NCBI GenBank assembly: GCA_947496535.1
Contig: CANMDE010000002.1
Location: forward strand, 186,001 to 250,000
Length of the DNA: 64,000 bases
Reading direction: 5' to 3'
Origin: an uncultured Paracoccaceae bacterium
GTDB lineage: Bacteria > Pseudomonadota > Alphaproteobacteria > Rhodobacterales > Rhodobacteraceae
Shown here: in pieces, positions 46,979 through 56,824 of the stretch
How the letters are laid out: the number at the start of each line of letters is the position of its first letter
Position numbering within the stretch: the stretch's first letter is position 1
The notes under the pieces: model-generated
What the model was told of the DNA's origin: nothing
What the model saw: only the letters and a program-made list of their open reading frames with translations
Database searches by the model: none
Program-made: the position numbers and the translations under genes

Positions 46979-47791
46979 TTAAGACTTTGACGCGTCAAGA
47001 AACGCATCCCATCTTTTCTTCACAGCGGGCCAGTGCTGGGCTCCGGCGGCGCGTGTGTCCGCCGTTTCCTCGGCGGTGATGTACTGATCGAGGGCCCGTT
47101 CGTAGCTGGGCCGTTTCTGCCCTGCCTTTAACCAAGCCCCAACGGCTGGTGTCCACGTTTCCCAAAGTCCGGCCATCCCCAGCCGGTCAAGTCTGTCGAC
47201 ATAGGCCAGCACCGCCACGTCAGCCAATCCGTAATCATCGCCAGTCAGATAACGGGTTTGGCTCAAAGCCTCCTCCATGTCGTCAAACATCCGCTTGAGT
47301 GTGAAAAAATCACCGGCGACATGATCTGAGTCGATCCCGTGGTCGAGCAAATTTCGCCGCTTTGCGGCCGCTGCGGGATTGGGCATTTTGGCGATTGAAG
47401 CCGCGATCTGTTCTGCCGTTTGGTTGGCCAGAATCTTGTCGCGGTTCGCTGTCGCAAAGGTCATCGTGTTGATGGCAGCGTGGATAGACAGACAGCGGAG
47501 CAGCCAGATCCGCGTGGTCACTTCGGCACTTGTGTCTTGCGGCATCAGCCGCGCCTGATCGCCCAGCGTGTCGATATATTCCAGAATGACACTGGATTCC
47601 ATCACGACCATGCCGTCATGAACCAGCGTCGGGACAACGCCGTTCGGGTTGAGCTTGAGATACTCAGGCGCATGTTGATCGCCCTTTTGCAGCGCTAGCA
47701 GAACATCCGTCCAGTCGAGACCTTTTTCAGCGAGCCCCAGTCGAACTTTGACTGAACAGACGCTTACCCCAGCGTTGTAGAGTTTGAGCAT
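46979..47791 (-). CDS. Glutathione S-transferase family protein
   Basis: This 270-residue GST starts MLKLYNAGVSVCSVKVRLGL, has NPNGVVPTLVHDG and ESSVILEYID in the thioredoxin-like domain, and YLTGDDYGLADVAVLAYVDRL in the helical domain. It is longer than standard GSTs and lacks a clear substrate clue. It follows the GAPDH gene by 17 bases on the same strand, so they are probably co-transcribed. Confidence 0.85.
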   Translation of the reverse strand: MLKLYNAGVSVCSVKVRLGLAEKGLDWTDVLLALQKGDQHAPEYLKLNPNGVVPTLVHDGMVVMESSVILEYIDTLGDQARLMPQDTSAEVTTRIWLLRCLSIHAAINTMTFATANRDKILANQTAEQIAASIAKMPNPAAAAKRRNLLDHGIDSDHVAGDFFTLKRMFDDMEEALSQTRYLTGDDYGLADVAVLAYVDRLDRLGMAGLWETWTPAVGAWLKAGQKRPSYERALDQYITAEETADTRAAGAQHWPAVKKRWDAFLDASKS

Positions 47792-47808
47792 TCCTGAGTC
47801 CCTTATGG

Positions 47809-48783
47809 TTATGCGACCATCATCCGCGCCGCGTCGAGCATCCGGCACGAGAATCCCCACTCATTGTCGTACCAACCGAAGACTCGCACCAGTCCCCCAG
47901 CGGTAACCCGCGTTTCAGGTAACGATACGATGAGGCTTTCTGGCCGCGCGCGCAGGTCTGATGAGACCAATGGTTTGTCCGTATGACCGATCACGCCTGT
48001 TTGGCTGCGAAGAACATGGTGGACTTCTTCAAGCTTGGGCGGGTTTTTCAGCGTTGCGGTTAGGTCAATTGCAGAAACCGATGCAGTGGGGACGCGAACG
48101 GCTGCTGCCTCGATCCTGCCCGCGATTGCTGGCAGCACTTGATTAAGGAGCCCTTGGGCGGAAGTTGTGGTCGGAACCATCGAAAGTCCGGCCGCCCGGC
48201 TGCGCAGCATGTCGTCGCGTGGTGCATCGATCGTGGGTTGGCTGCCCGTGTAGCAATGGATTGTTGTCATCCAGCCGGTATGCAAACCCCATGTGTCGTC
48301 CAACAACTTTACCAACGGTGCCAAAGCATTCGTCGTGCATGAGGCATTGGATATGATTGGTTGGTTCGCCAGCAAGTTATCATTTGCCCCCAGAACCATG
48401 GTCAGGTCCGCCGCGTCGGATGGGCCAGAAATCAGAACCTGTCCTGCCCCTGCCCTCAAGCCCCGCTCGGCGATAGCGCGGGTTTTGGCCTTTCCGGTGC
48501 ACTCCATCATTATGTCTACGTCGGAGAGGTCCAGCGTGCTGACATCATCAGTGCGGTGAATCGGAATGACGCGATCTTTGACCCTCAAACCTGCCTTGGT
48601 CAGCTTTGTTGTTCCTGGGAAAGGGCCAAAAACGCTGTCATACTCAAACAGATGGGCGCAAAGATCCGCAGCTGCGATGTCATTGATGCCAACGATGTCT
48701 AGGCCGGGCCATTCGCCCAGCGCCCAAGCTCTCAGGGTTGTGCGCCCGATCCGGCCGAACCCGTTGATAAAAATTTTTGCCAT
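47809..48783 (-). CDS. gap: Type I glyceraldehyde-3-phosphate dehydrogenase
   Basis: This 324-residue enzyme has the NAD-binding MAKIFINGFGRIGRTTLRAW, IVGINDIA with the NAD-specific Asp, catalytic Cys in SNASCTTNALAPL, the His in TTIHCYTGSQ and the ending GWYDNEWGFSCRMLDAA. It is somewhat divergent and short for a glycolytic GAPDH, so it may be a second copy or act on another phosphorylated aldehyde such as erythrose 4-phosphate. No pgk or tkt gene is adjacent. The ATG at 48783 has an AGAGG box. Confidence 0.88.
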   Translation of the reverse strand: MAKIFINGFGRIGRTTLRAWALGEWPGLDIVGINDIAAADLCAHLFEYDSVFGPFPGTTKLTKAGLRVKDRVIPIHRTDDVSTLDLSDVDIMMECTGKAKTRAIAERGLRAGAGQVLISGPSDAADLTMVLGANDNLLANQPIISNASCTTNALAPLVKLLDDTWGLHTGWMTTIHCYTGSQPTIDAPRDDMLRSRAAGLSMVPTTTSAQGLLNQVLPAIAGRIEAAAVRVPTASVSAIDLTATLKNPPKLEEVHHVLRSQTGVIGHTDKPLVSSDLRARPESLIVSLPETRVTAGGLVRVFGWYDNEWGFSCRMLDAARMMVA

Positions 48784-49243
48784 TTCGCCTCTTTCGTCAC
48801 GTCTATTGCTGCCTTTTTGCGCAGGACGAGGCAAGATGGGCTTTCGCTTGAGGCATACAACACCTTATACCCCCTTGGATCGTGGGAATCAGGTCACGTT
48901 TGTCGTGCGATGGGCGGAGAATCGCTTCATACTTATAGGAAGTGTACGACTTTCGGTTAATAACGAAGAAGCGAACAGTGATTTTTAGAGAAACGATAGG
49001 CGTTGTGCTGAGCCATACATCAACATGACTAAAATAGGGATTATTAAGGCCTTAAACACTGTTAAATGCGCGAAACAGAGCGCGGACTGTTTCAAAAACC
49101 GGTAGCAATCATACCAAAATGCCGCGATTAAGGACCATGAAACAACAAGTTGGGGACACTTTTTGGCCCAATTTGAATGACAATACACGGTATCGGTCGG
49201 CGGAAATCCGCGCGACCCTGAGAGTTTGAAAGCTGGATGTGAA
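48784..49243. other. 460-base gap before the kinase cluster
   Basis: The gap lies between divergent gap and the kinase gene and carries no convincing ORF. It is AT-rich in its middle (48950-49060) and must hold promoters for both sides. Near its right end an imperfect hairpin (GGTCGGCGGA with TCCGcGCGACC, 49195-49217, one bulged base) lies 26 bases before the kinase ATG and would be in the mRNA leader; it lacks a U tract, so it is not a normal terminator. Confidence 0.4.
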
Positions 49244-51400
49244 ATGGCTAAGGCGCAAGAAAAGATCGAAGACACAGGCGGCAACAAGGAAGACTTTGTT
49301 GATGAACTGAAGCCGGGCACAAAGTTGATGCACGGGCAGTACACCATCGAGAACTTCCTGAATGCTGGCGGTTTTGGCATCACCTATCTGGCCAAAGACA
49401 GTCTCGACCGGAAGATCGTCATCAAGGAATGTTTCCCGGGCGCCTTCTGTCGTCGGAGCCGTTATGTCGTTCAGGCACGTTCACGTGCCCACCAGAATGA
49501 GTTGAAATCGATTGTGCGCTTGTTCGTGCAAGAGGCCCGCAGCCTCGCCAAGCTGGATCATCCCAACATCGTGGGTGTGCATCAGGTATTTGAAGACAAC
49601 GACACCGCTTATATGGCGCTGGATTTTGTCGAAGGTCGCGACATGCTTGACATGATCGAAGATCCGAATGCCAGCATGACCCCTGCCCAGATCAAAACGA
49701 TCCTGAAAGAAGTTTTGGGCGCCGTTGCCTTTATCCACAAGCAGGGCATCCTGCACCGTGATATCTCGCCCGACAACATCCTGGTGAACGAGCAGTATCA
49801 TCCGGTTCTGATTGACTTTGGTGCCGCCCGTGAAGAGGCCACCAAGCAAAGCCGTGTTCTATCGGCGTTGCGCGTCGTTAAGGACGGCTATTCGCCACAG
49901 GAATTCTATATTGCTGGTAGCCAGCAAAACCCAAGCAGTGACCTTTACGCGCTGGCCGCTTCGTTCTTCCATTTGATCGCGGGCGATGTGCCTCCGAATA
50001 GCCAAGCTCGCCTTGCCGCTATCGCATCAAGTGAAGCTGACCCATATGTCCCGCTGATTGATCGTTTTCCTGACTACGACAATGATTTCCTGAAAGCCAT
50101 CGACAAAGCCCTGGCTGTTTTGCCAAAGGATCGCGTTCAGTCCGCCGAGGAATGGCTGGCGCTGATGGAAGGCGAAACCGGCAATGTGACCGCGTTAAAC
50201 ATCGCCAATGCCATTGCTGAAACCGACGCGCCAGAGGAAGCGTTGACCGAGATTGCCGGCGCTGCCCAAGAGACAAAATCGAAAAAGCCAATGTTGCTTG
50301 CCTCCGTCGGTATTGCCGCGTTGCTGGCTGTCGGTGCCGTCGCCGTTACCATGACTGGTGGCGAAGAAGCGCCAGCAGAAGAGGTTGCTTCCGCCGTGCC
50401 TGCTCCAGCTCAACCTGTTGAAGAACAAGTTGCGACCGCACCAGTGGCTGAAGAAGCCCCCGTCGCCGAAGTTGAAGGTGTTGTAGAAGCACCAGAGCCG
50501 GCAGCTCCGGCTGCACCTGTTGAAGAACCTTCTGCAGCTCCCGTCATCGTCGACGAGGAACCTGTGATAGTTGCCGATGGCGGTGCAACAGCGGAACCTG
50601 AACCGGCACCGGAGCCCGAGCCACTTCCAGAACCGCTCGACACGCCGCGCCCGGCAACAGAAGAGCCTGGCGATGAGGCAACGCTTCCCGACGTCACCGA
50701 CGCACGCCCATCTGTGGAAACCGAAACACCCGATGTTGCGCTTCCTGCGACACCAAATACGGTCGAAGAAATTGGCGATGGGTTTGAGGTTGCAATTCAA
50801 GCCGTGACACCCGGCAACGAAGTTGTGGATAGCATTATCAATTGGGGTTGGTTTGTGATCCTTCCATTTGATCCTGCATCGCCTGACTCCAATGTAATCG
50901 GCAATGTCGGCGCGGTTTCGCCGCTTTGGGTGCGCAGCGGTCTGGAAATCACATCCGTAAACGATAATCCTGTATCCAGTATTGCCGGAATCAGTGCTGC
51001 CTTGCGCGACTCAGTCGAAATAGGTGATGCTGACCAGATTGAAGTGTCCTTTGGCCTCTTGGATCCTGCGACCGGCGTTGAAAGTGTCGAAAGCTGGACG
51101 TTACCCGTGGTTCGTTACACAGAACTTAACAATGGTCTGCGTTTTGAAACCCGCCGGAACGGTGCAGAATGGGAGACAGGTATTGTTAGTTTGCCAGAAA
51201 GTGGCGCTGGAGATTTAGAGGTAGGTGATGTGCTGAACTCTCTCATCACAACGGGCGAGACCATCGCAGACCAGGAAAACTTCGTGAGCATGCTTGATCG
51301 CGAACTTGGAGACGGTCAGGGACAAATGATGTTTGCTGTCGAGCGCGGGGGCAGCATGTGGGTTGCATCAATGACTTACGAGGACGAAGCCGCGCAGTAA
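49244..51400 (+). CDS. Transmembrane Ser/Thr protein kinase with PDZ-like C-terminus
   Basis: This 718-residue kinase has a complete catalytic core: Gly loop LNAGGFGI (39-46), K61 in IVIKE, HRDISPDN (171-178) with catalytic D173 and N178, and DFG at 191-193. One membrane helix follows at about 350-370, then a long Ala/Pro/Glu-rich linker to about 500. The C-terminal ~200 residues hold two segments that look like PDZ-type repeats (VRSGLEITSVNDNPVSSIAG and DLEVGDVLNSLITTGETI). Topology predicts a cytoplasmic kinase and a periplasmic sensing end. It heads a cluster with FHA, phosphatase and GTPase genes. A TTG at 49226 is an alternative start. Confidence 0.88.
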   Translation: MAKAQEKIEDTGGNKEDFVDELKPGTKLMHGQYTIENFLNAGGFGITYLAKDSLDRKIVIKECFPGAFCRRSRYVVQARSRAHQNELKSIVRLFVQEARSLAKLDHPNIVGVHQVFEDNDTAYMALDFVEGRDMLDMIEDPNASMTPAQIKTILKEVLGAVAFIHKQGILHRDISPDNILVNEQYHPVLIDFGAAREEATKQSRVLSALRVVKDGYSPQEFYIAGSQQNPSSDLYALAASFFHLIAGDVPPNSQARLAAIASSEADPYVPLIDRFPDYDNDFLKAIDKALAVLPKDRVQSAEEWLALMEGETGNVTALNIANAIAETDAPEEALTEIAGAAQETKSKKPMLLASVGIAALLAVGAVAVTMTGGEEAPAEEVASAVPAPAQPVEEQVATAPVAEEAPVAEVEGVVEAPEPAAPAAPVEEPSAAPVIVDEEPVIVADGGATAEPEPAPEPEPLPEPLDTPRPATEEPGDEATLPDVTDARPSVETETPDVALPATPNTVEEIGDGFEVAIQAVTPGNEVVDSIINWGWFVILPFDPASPDSNVIGNVGAVSPLWVRSGLEITSVNDNPVSSIAGISAALRDSVEIGDADQIEVSFGLLDPATGVESVESWTLPVVRYTELNNGLRFETRRNGAEWETGIVSLPESGAGDLEVGDVLNSLITTGETIADQENFVSMLDRELGDGQGQMMFAVERGGSMWVASMTYEDEAAQ

Positions 51401-51457
51401 ACCGACAAGGTCGCACCTTTATGGGCGGCTGTGCAGCAAATCGGAAGGTAGTGTAAC

Positions 51458-52234
51458 ATGAATTTTTTTCGCAATCTTTTTGGCAGAAAGAGCAGACAGT
51501 CCCGCATGGACAGTGCAGACTCGCTCGAACAGTCATATCGTGACACAATCGGCGCGATTGTGGACGAAGATAACGGGTCGGAAGCCGCTGTTTCTGACAT
51601 ACTCACCAGCGTCAATTCCAAGGTAAACGCTCCGCAGCCTGCCGCTGAGCAGGGCGACGTGAATATCTGGGATATAGACAAGAGCGCAGCGACTGAGTTG
51701 CCAGAGACAGCACCAGCCGTTGCGGCACCGGAGCCGGCGCGCGCACCTTCGCGTCGTCGTGCAGCAAAAACTCGTCTGATCGGTTTTGACAAGTCAGACG
51801 GCGAAGTTGTCGATTTGTTCGATGACGCGCCCAAGGCGACCCCATCCAAAAGCAGCAAGTTTCCAGTGGGCTGGATCACCGTTGTCGAGGGTCCGGGTCG
51901 TGGTGAATCGTTTGCGCTCGTTGCTGGGATGTCCCAGATCGGTCGCAGTGATGATCAAGCTGTTCGGCTTGATTTTGGAGATAACTCCATTTCCCGCAGC
52001 AATCACGCTGCAATCGTCTATGACCCTGAAAAAACAGAGTTCCTATTGGGTCATGGCGGCAAGTCAAACATTGTACGCCTGAATGACAAGCCATTGATCA
52101 GTAATGAGGAACTGAAAACTGGCGACGTTATTCGCATCGGGGAAACCGTTCTGCGGTTCGTGGCCATGTGTGACAAAGATTTCAATTGGTCCGGTGGTGA
52201 CACCGAGGAGGATGAAGATGTGGCGATCGCCTGA
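51458..52234 (+). CDS. FHA-domain phosphothreonine-binding protein
   Basis: This 258-residue protein has a C-terminal FHA domain at about 138-236: GRSDD at 162-166 and SISRSNH at 177-183 supply the phosphothreonine-contacting Arg, Ser and His, and NDKPL is the later loop. The first 130 residues are low-complexity and acidic, except for KTRLIGFDKS, where T105 is a plausible phosphorylation site that the FHA domain or a partner could bind (inference). It lies 57 bases after the kinase and overlaps the phosphatase start by 17 bases, so it is probably the adaptor of the kinase. Confidence 0.88.
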   Translation: MNFFRNLFGRKSRQSRMDSADSLEQSYRDTIGAIVDEDNGSEAAVSDILTSVNSKVNAPQPAAEQGDVNIWDIDKSAATELPETAPAVAAPEPARAPSRRRAAKTRLIGFDKSDGEVVDLFDDAPKATPSKSSKFPVGWITVVEGPGRGESFALVAGMSQIGRSDDQAVRLDFGDNSISRSNHAAIVYDPEKTEFLLGHGGKSNIVRLNDKPLISNEELKTGDVIRIGETVLRFVAMCDKDFNWSGGDTEEDEDVAIA

Positions 52235-53243
52235 ACCCCGTTTTGATGTAGCGTCAGCTATTGTCCAAGGTGGTCGCGACTACCAAGAAGACGCAATCGT
52301 CACTGACTTTCCTTTCGGAATGGACAGTGGCGTTGTAGTGCTGGCCGACGGAATGGGGGGTCATGCTGCTGGTGATGTTGCCAGCAAAATTGTTGTGACC
52401 GAAGTATTTAGTGAGTTGAAGTTCCAGAGTGCGAACTTTGCTGATTTTGAGACCGAAATCCCAGACTACCTGACATCGGCTGCTGTGAACGCCAACAATT
52501 GCGTCCGCGCCCATGTCAAAGACAACCCGCAAACGCGCGGGATGGGTGCGACTCTTGTTGCACTGGTAATGGTCGAGAACCGGATGTTCTGGATGTCCAT
52601 CGGCGACTCACCTTTGTTTCACCAGCGCGCTGGCAAGTTGCAGCAGCTGAACGAAGACCATTCGATGGCGCCGCAGATTGATTTCATGGTCAAATCTGGT
52701 TTGCTCAGCCCTGAAGCGGGTCGAAATCACCCGGACCGTAACTGCCTGACATCGGTTATTCTGGGTGACCGCGTTGCAAAGTCTGATTGCCCACGCACAC
52801 CTTTTGAAATGAAGGTTGGGGACATCGTCGTGGTGTCCAGCGATGGACTGCAATATCTGGAAGATTCTCACATCCAGAAAATCCTGCACCGCTATCGTCG
52901 TCGCAAGAGCGCCGAGATCGCAGGTTATCTGCTTGAGGCAATCGAATTGATGGGCGATCCGGATCAGGACAACGTGTCTTTTGCAGTTGTTAAACTGAAC
53001 CACAACAAACCTGTCATGCGTGCAATCCGGCCGAAACCAATCGGCCATGTGGAAAGCCATACATCAACCGTAACGCGGGTTGTGCCTTTGGAAGAGAAAG
53101 CAGCGGCAGCCCCGTCGGCGCCAAAACCGGCAGAAGCACCTGCACCAATGGTCGCAGAAGTGAAACCTGCTACTGACCAACCAGAAAAACAGGAAGTTGA
53201 GGCGGCTGATCCGCCCGCCAAACTCGCCGCTGGAGGCAAGTGA
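52218..53243 (+). CDS. PP2C-family Ser/Thr protein phosphatase
   Basis: This 341-residue protein has the metal-dependent phosphatase motifs: RDYQED near 20, LADGMGGHAAGD (42-53), RGMGATLVAL, IGDSPLF, VSSDGLQY and DPDQDNVSF. It should reverse the adjacent kinase. The last ~80 residues are an Ala/Pro/Lys-rich tail similar in style to the kinase linker. The ATG at 52218 was chosen because GAGGAGG lies 5 bases before it; earlier in-frame starts lie inside the FHA gene. Confidence 0.9.
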   Translation: MWRSPEPRFDVASAIVQGGRDYQEDAIVTDFPFGMDSGVVVLADGMGGHAAGDVASKIVVTEVFSELKFQSANFADFETEIPDYLTSAAVNANNCVRAHVKDNPQTRGMGATLVALVMVENRMFWMSIGDSPLFHQRAGKLQQLNEDHSMAPQIDFMVKSGLLSPEAGRNHPDRNCLTSVILGDRVAKSDCPRTPFEMKVGDIVVVSSDGLQYLEDSHIQKILHRYRRRKSAEIAGYLLEAIELMGDPDQDNVSFAVVKLNHNKPVMRAIRPKPIGHVESHTSTVTRVVPLEEKAAAAPSAPKPAEAPAPMVAEVKPATDQPEKQEVEAADPPAKLAAGGK

Positions 53244-53251
53244 AGTAAGCA

Positions 53252-54580
53252 ATGTCCAAGCAATCGGTGGCAAACCGTGTACAGGAACAGCTTGAACAGG
53301 CTCTAGCTTCGGGTGCCTTGCCCGACGAGCTTGAAGAGCGGGCAGAGCAACTTCTGACCCGCATGAAAGAGCCTATTCGTGTCGCCGTGATGGGCGCGCC
53401 CAGATCCGGGAAATCCCGGCTTCTGAACTTCTTGGTCGGGAGTGAGGTCATTCCCGAAAACGTCCCGCACTCGACCATTCAATTGCTGCATGGAGAAACC
53501 ACGGAGTGCATATGCACACTGCCAGACGGCGAAGAGGCCAAGATGCCTCATGCCGAGCTTGCCCGTGTATCGCTGTTATCTCCTGTCTTTGTTGAATTGC
53601 ATCTGCCGTTGGCGGCACTTGGTAAAATCTCGGTGTTGGAGGTTGTTGCTCCAGCTGATCCAACCTCCCTTGAGCGCGCCATGCAATGGGCCGCCCAGCG
53701 AACCGATGTCACGCTCTGGTGTTCCCAGATATATGACCGTGAAGAACAAGCACTGTGGGCGAAGATGCCCGATCTGATCAAAGATCACGCGTTTCTGATG
53801 CTGACAAAAGCAGATATCCTGCAGGAAAACGGGTCCTTTGACATGACTGTCGATACCGCCCGCGCCTCGGCTGGGGATGAATTTCTTCAAGTTCTGCCAA
53901 TCGCGACGTTGGACGCGATTGCTGCGCGCCAACCTGACGGATCCGTCGACAAGAACGCGTTGAGGGATAGCGGTGGAACGGCACTCATCTCTTCCGTCTT
54001 GAAGCAGGTGGAATTGGGTCGCCAGACTGCAGTTGATTTGGCTGATATGCTTCTGCATCAGCATGCTGATCTGATTGAAGCTGCTGCAAATGCCCCGCAG
54101 ACTTCGAAAGCGGCACCCAAAAAACCCGCTTCAGAGGAACCGAAACCAACTGCCAGCAAACCAGAAAAACCGGAAACGGCTGCGGCGCCGAAGCCAGAAC
54201 TGGCACCAGCCGCGCCAGAGGTTGCGGCACCAAGCCAAGTTATTACGCTACGACCAGCCACGCGAGATGCCTTCGCGCATGCCGTTGATTACCTGACCAA
54301 CCAAGGCAATGAGATGATGAAGGATGTGACGGAGACCGGTGAGGCGGCGGCCCCCGATATCATGGACCGCAGCGTTATCCACATCCAATGGCTGAGCGAT
54401 TATTTGTTCGAAAACGGTGATGACGCTGATGATGCCTTGCATCGCAACAGAGATGCTGCGATGGATGCTGCTGATCTGGTGCAACTGATGCAATTGGAGA
54501 ATAATGACAAAGCTGCGGTTGAAGCTTTGGCATTGATGATCCAACTTAAACGGGAGCTGCAGGCTGATATTGCTGCATAA
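53252..54580 (+). CDS. P-loop GTPase-like protein with C-terminal helical region
   Basis: This 442-residue protein has a P-loop GAPRSGKS at 48-55 and an NKxD-like TKAD at 185-188 in a Ras-like fold. The expected G3 DxxG is missing; the equivalent strand reads LEVVAPADP, so hydrolysis may be impaired. A Pro/Lys/Ala-rich linker (about 285-335) leads to an acidic helical tail. It starts 8 bases after the phosphatase and belongs to the same transcript. It is best described as a degenerate dynamin-like or other TRAFAC-class GTPase; partner and role unknown. Confidence 0.7.
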   Translation: MSKQSVANRVQEQLEQALASGALPDELEERAEQLLTRMKEPIRVAVMGAPRSGKSRLLNFLVGSEVIPENVPHSTIQLLHGETTECICTLPDGEEAKMPHAELARVSLLSPVFVELHLPLAALGKISVLEVVAPADPTSLERAMQWAAQRTDVTLWCSQIYDREEQALWAKMPDLIKDHAFLMLTKADILQENGSFDMTVDTARASAGDEFLQVLPIATLDAIAARQPDGSVDKNALRDSGGTALISSVLKQVELGRQTAVDLADMLLHQHADLIEAAANAPQTSKAAPKKPASEEPKPTASKPEKPETAAAPKPELAPAAPEVAAPSQVITLRPATRDAFAHAVDYLTNQGNEMMKDVTETGEAAAPDIMDRSVIHIQWLSDYLFENGDDADDALHRNRDAAMDAADLVQLMQLENNDKAAVEALALMIQLKRELQADIAA

Positions 54581-54632
54581 CATATTGCAACACATCAAAA
54601 AAAAGTAAGTCACTGAGATTATTTGTGGTTCT

Positions 54633-54662
54633 TTGGCTGTGTTTCCATAATAGCAATAGTAT
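54633..54662 (+). promoter_or_regulatory. Possible sigma-70 promoter before the dynamin genes
   Basis: TTGGCT (54633-54638) and TAGTAT (54657-54662) are 18 bases apart in the only sizeable gap (159 bases) inside the kinase-GTPase cluster. The fit is moderate, so the dynamin genes may have their own promoter in addition to read-through. Confidence 0.3.
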
Positions 54663-54739
54663 TGCTTTAAGCCCTCATTTGGCGACCGGGCAAACAACTG
54701 ATAAACATAGTGCCGATACGTTATTGAGGACGGACAACA

Positions 54740-56824
54740 ATGAAAATGGAAGAGTTGGACAATGGGGACAGCTACAAAGTCCCCGAAGTGCATCACCCTT
54801 TCATGCGGCTTGGCCTCGAAAAGCTGGAGGACTTCCGCGAGGAGGTCAACGACCTTGAGCTGACCCTGGCTGATGTTGTCAAGCTGGGCGGTCCGGAGGC
54901 CGAGAAAAAATCTGTAAAGCTTATCAGGCAGTTACGTTCGTTTGAACCAAGCATCACGATGATTGGTCAGATCAAGTCCGGTAAGACTTCGCTGGTTAAT
55001 GCGATGGTGGGTCGCCCCGATTTGTTGCCCGCGGATGTTAACCCGTGGACGTCGGTCGTAACCTCGCTGCATCTCAATACTGACGTTACCGGCGATGCGC
55101 CATTGGCATCGTTCCAATTCTTCAGTCAGAACGAATGGGATCACCTGGTTGAGAACGGTGGCCGAATCGGCGAACTGTCCGCCCGTGCTGGCGCTGATGA
55201 GGAATTGGAGAAGGTTCGGCAGCAGATCGCCGAGATGCGCGAAAAGACCAAACAGCGGTTGGGTCGCAAGTTTGAGCTGCTGCTAGGACAAAAACATAAT
55301 TACGCCGAGATGAACGATGATCTTGTGCAGCGCTATGTCTGCATGGGCGACGATTTCGAGGATCTTGAGGAAGAAGATCAGCAAGGCCGGTTTGCCGATA
55401 TCACGAAGTCGGCTGATCTTTTCCTTGAAGCAACTGCCTTGCCGATCCCGATGTGTATCCGCGACACGCCCGGTGTGAACGATACATTTATGATGCGCGA
55501 GCAGATTACGATTAACGCCCTGCGCGATAGCCGTATCTGCGTTGTAGTTCTGTCGGCGCACCAGGCGCTGAGCTCTATGGATATGGGTCTGATCCGTCTG
55601 ATCGCGAACGTGAAATCACGTGAAGTGGTGATATTCGTCAACCGGATCGATGAATTGTCGAACCCCGGCGAACAGGTTCCCGAAATCCGCGACAGCATCA
55701 TCAAGACGCTTGCCGACAATAACGGGCCAGAAAACCCGGAAATTATCTTTGGCAGCGCCTATTGGGCAAATCTCGCCCTGGCCGAAGACCTTGGAGGCAT
55801 TGTCGATGACAGCGCCAACGCGATGTACAACTGGGCAGAGGCGTCACTGAACGACGATACTGCCCACATGGATACAAAAGAGCTGGTCTGGCATCTGTCG
55901 GGCGTGCCTCAGCTTTATAAGGCTTTGGCAGAGCGGGTCACTGAGGGGCCCGGTGCCGAAGTACTTGCCGCATCCCGTAAACGTGCGTTGAACTTGGTGG
56001 GTGGTGTTCGCGCCTCGACCAGCATGGTGTCGATGCGGATGGACGGCGACACCGTTGATGTTATGCCCTACGATCAGTTGGTCAAACATCTTCAGAAGCT
56101 CGAAGATGATAGCCTGCAACGATTGAACGACCGCATGGATATCGTGTTTCAGCAATTCGGGTCCCGGATTGATCAATCGCATGGGCGTTTTCTGGATCGT
56201 GCGTTGGAGTCGTTGTTGCAACACTTGGAGATCAACGGCGAAGATCAGGTCTGGCAATATAGTCCAGACGGTTTGCGGATGTTGTTGCGGACAAGCTATC
56301 AGGTCATGCGGCGCAACATGACGGCTGCCTGCGACGAGGTATATGCCAAAGTAGCTGCTGATCTGGCAGACACATATCGGACAGCCTTTGGCGTTTCGGT
56401 CGAGAATTTCACTATTACTCCGCCTTCGGCACCGGAAATCCCCGCACCTGTTTCGCTGGGAAAGACCATTGCACTGGATTTGCAAACATCCTGGTGGAAG
56501 GGCTGGTGGAAGCGTCGCAAGGGCTATCGCGCCTTTGCAAGCGGATTTTACGATCTGATCGAGGCGGAAACATCGCCTATCGTTGATGAGTTGAAAGTAC
56601 GTCAAGCCACCGACATACATGCCAGAGCCGAGCAGGAACTTCGTGATTTCCTGAGCGAACAGCGTGCGTTGCTCCTCGATATTAGTGAAAAATCAACTGT
56701 TGGCGTAGACGACCTGAAGGATATCTTCGGTATCACCGCCCAACAGGAACGCGATGAAATGTTTGACTACATCTTTGAAGAGCTGAGCGATGCCGCAGCG
56801 CGGGAGACTGAGGAAGCCGTATGA
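54740..56824 (+). CDS. Dynamin-family GTPase, 694 residues
   Basis: The P-loop GQIKSGKT is at 76-83, switch threonines lie in NPWTSVVTSL, G3 DTPG at 242-245 and G4 NRID at 301-304. A long charged helical insert (about 150-220) separates P-loop and G3, and a helical C-terminal half with a basic, Trp-rich patch (SWWKGWWKRRKGYRAFA) could contact membranes. Bacterial dynamin-like proteins remodel or patch membranes, usually as pairs. The next gene is a second, shorter GTPase overlapping by 4 bases, consistent with a heteromeric pair. Confidence 0.85.
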   Translation: MKMEELDNGDSYKVPEVHHPFMRLGLEKLEDFREEVNDLELTLADVVKLGGPEAEKKSVKLIRQLRSFEPSITMIGQIKSGKTSLVNAMVGRPDLLPADVNPWTSVVTSLHLNTDVTGDAPLASFQFFSQNEWDHLVENGGRIGELSARAGADEELEKVRQQIAEMREKTKQRLGRKFELLLGQKHNYAEMNDDLVQRYVCMGDDFEDLEEEDQQGRFADITKSADLFLEATALPIPMCIRDTPGVNDTFMMREQITINALRDSRICVVVLSAHQALSSMDMGLIRLIANVKSREVVIFVNRIDELSNPGEQVPEIRDSIIKTLADNNGPENPEIIFGSAYWANLALAEDLGGIVDDSANAMYNWAEASLNDDTAHMDTKELVWHLSGVPQLYKALAERVTEGPGAEVLAASRKRALNLVGGVRASTSMVSMRMDGDTVDVMPYDQLVKHLQKLEDDSLQRLNDRMDIVFQQFGSRIDQSHGRFLDRALESLLQHLEINGEDQVWQYSPDGLRMLLRTSYQVMRRNMTAACDEVYAKVAADLADTYRTAFGVSVENFTITPPSAPEIPAPVSLGKTIALDLQTSWWKGWWKRRKGYRAFASGFYDLIEAETSPIVDELKVRQATDIHARAEQELRDFLSEQRALLLDISEKSTVGVDDLKDIFGITAQQERDEMFDYIFEELSDAAARETEEAV

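Noticed and set aside
49244..53243. Type VI secretion regulatory locus
   Set aside because: The kinase, FHA and PP2C genes resemble that triad, but no tss, hcp, vgrG or clpV gene is present in the window; a distant locus cannot be excluded.
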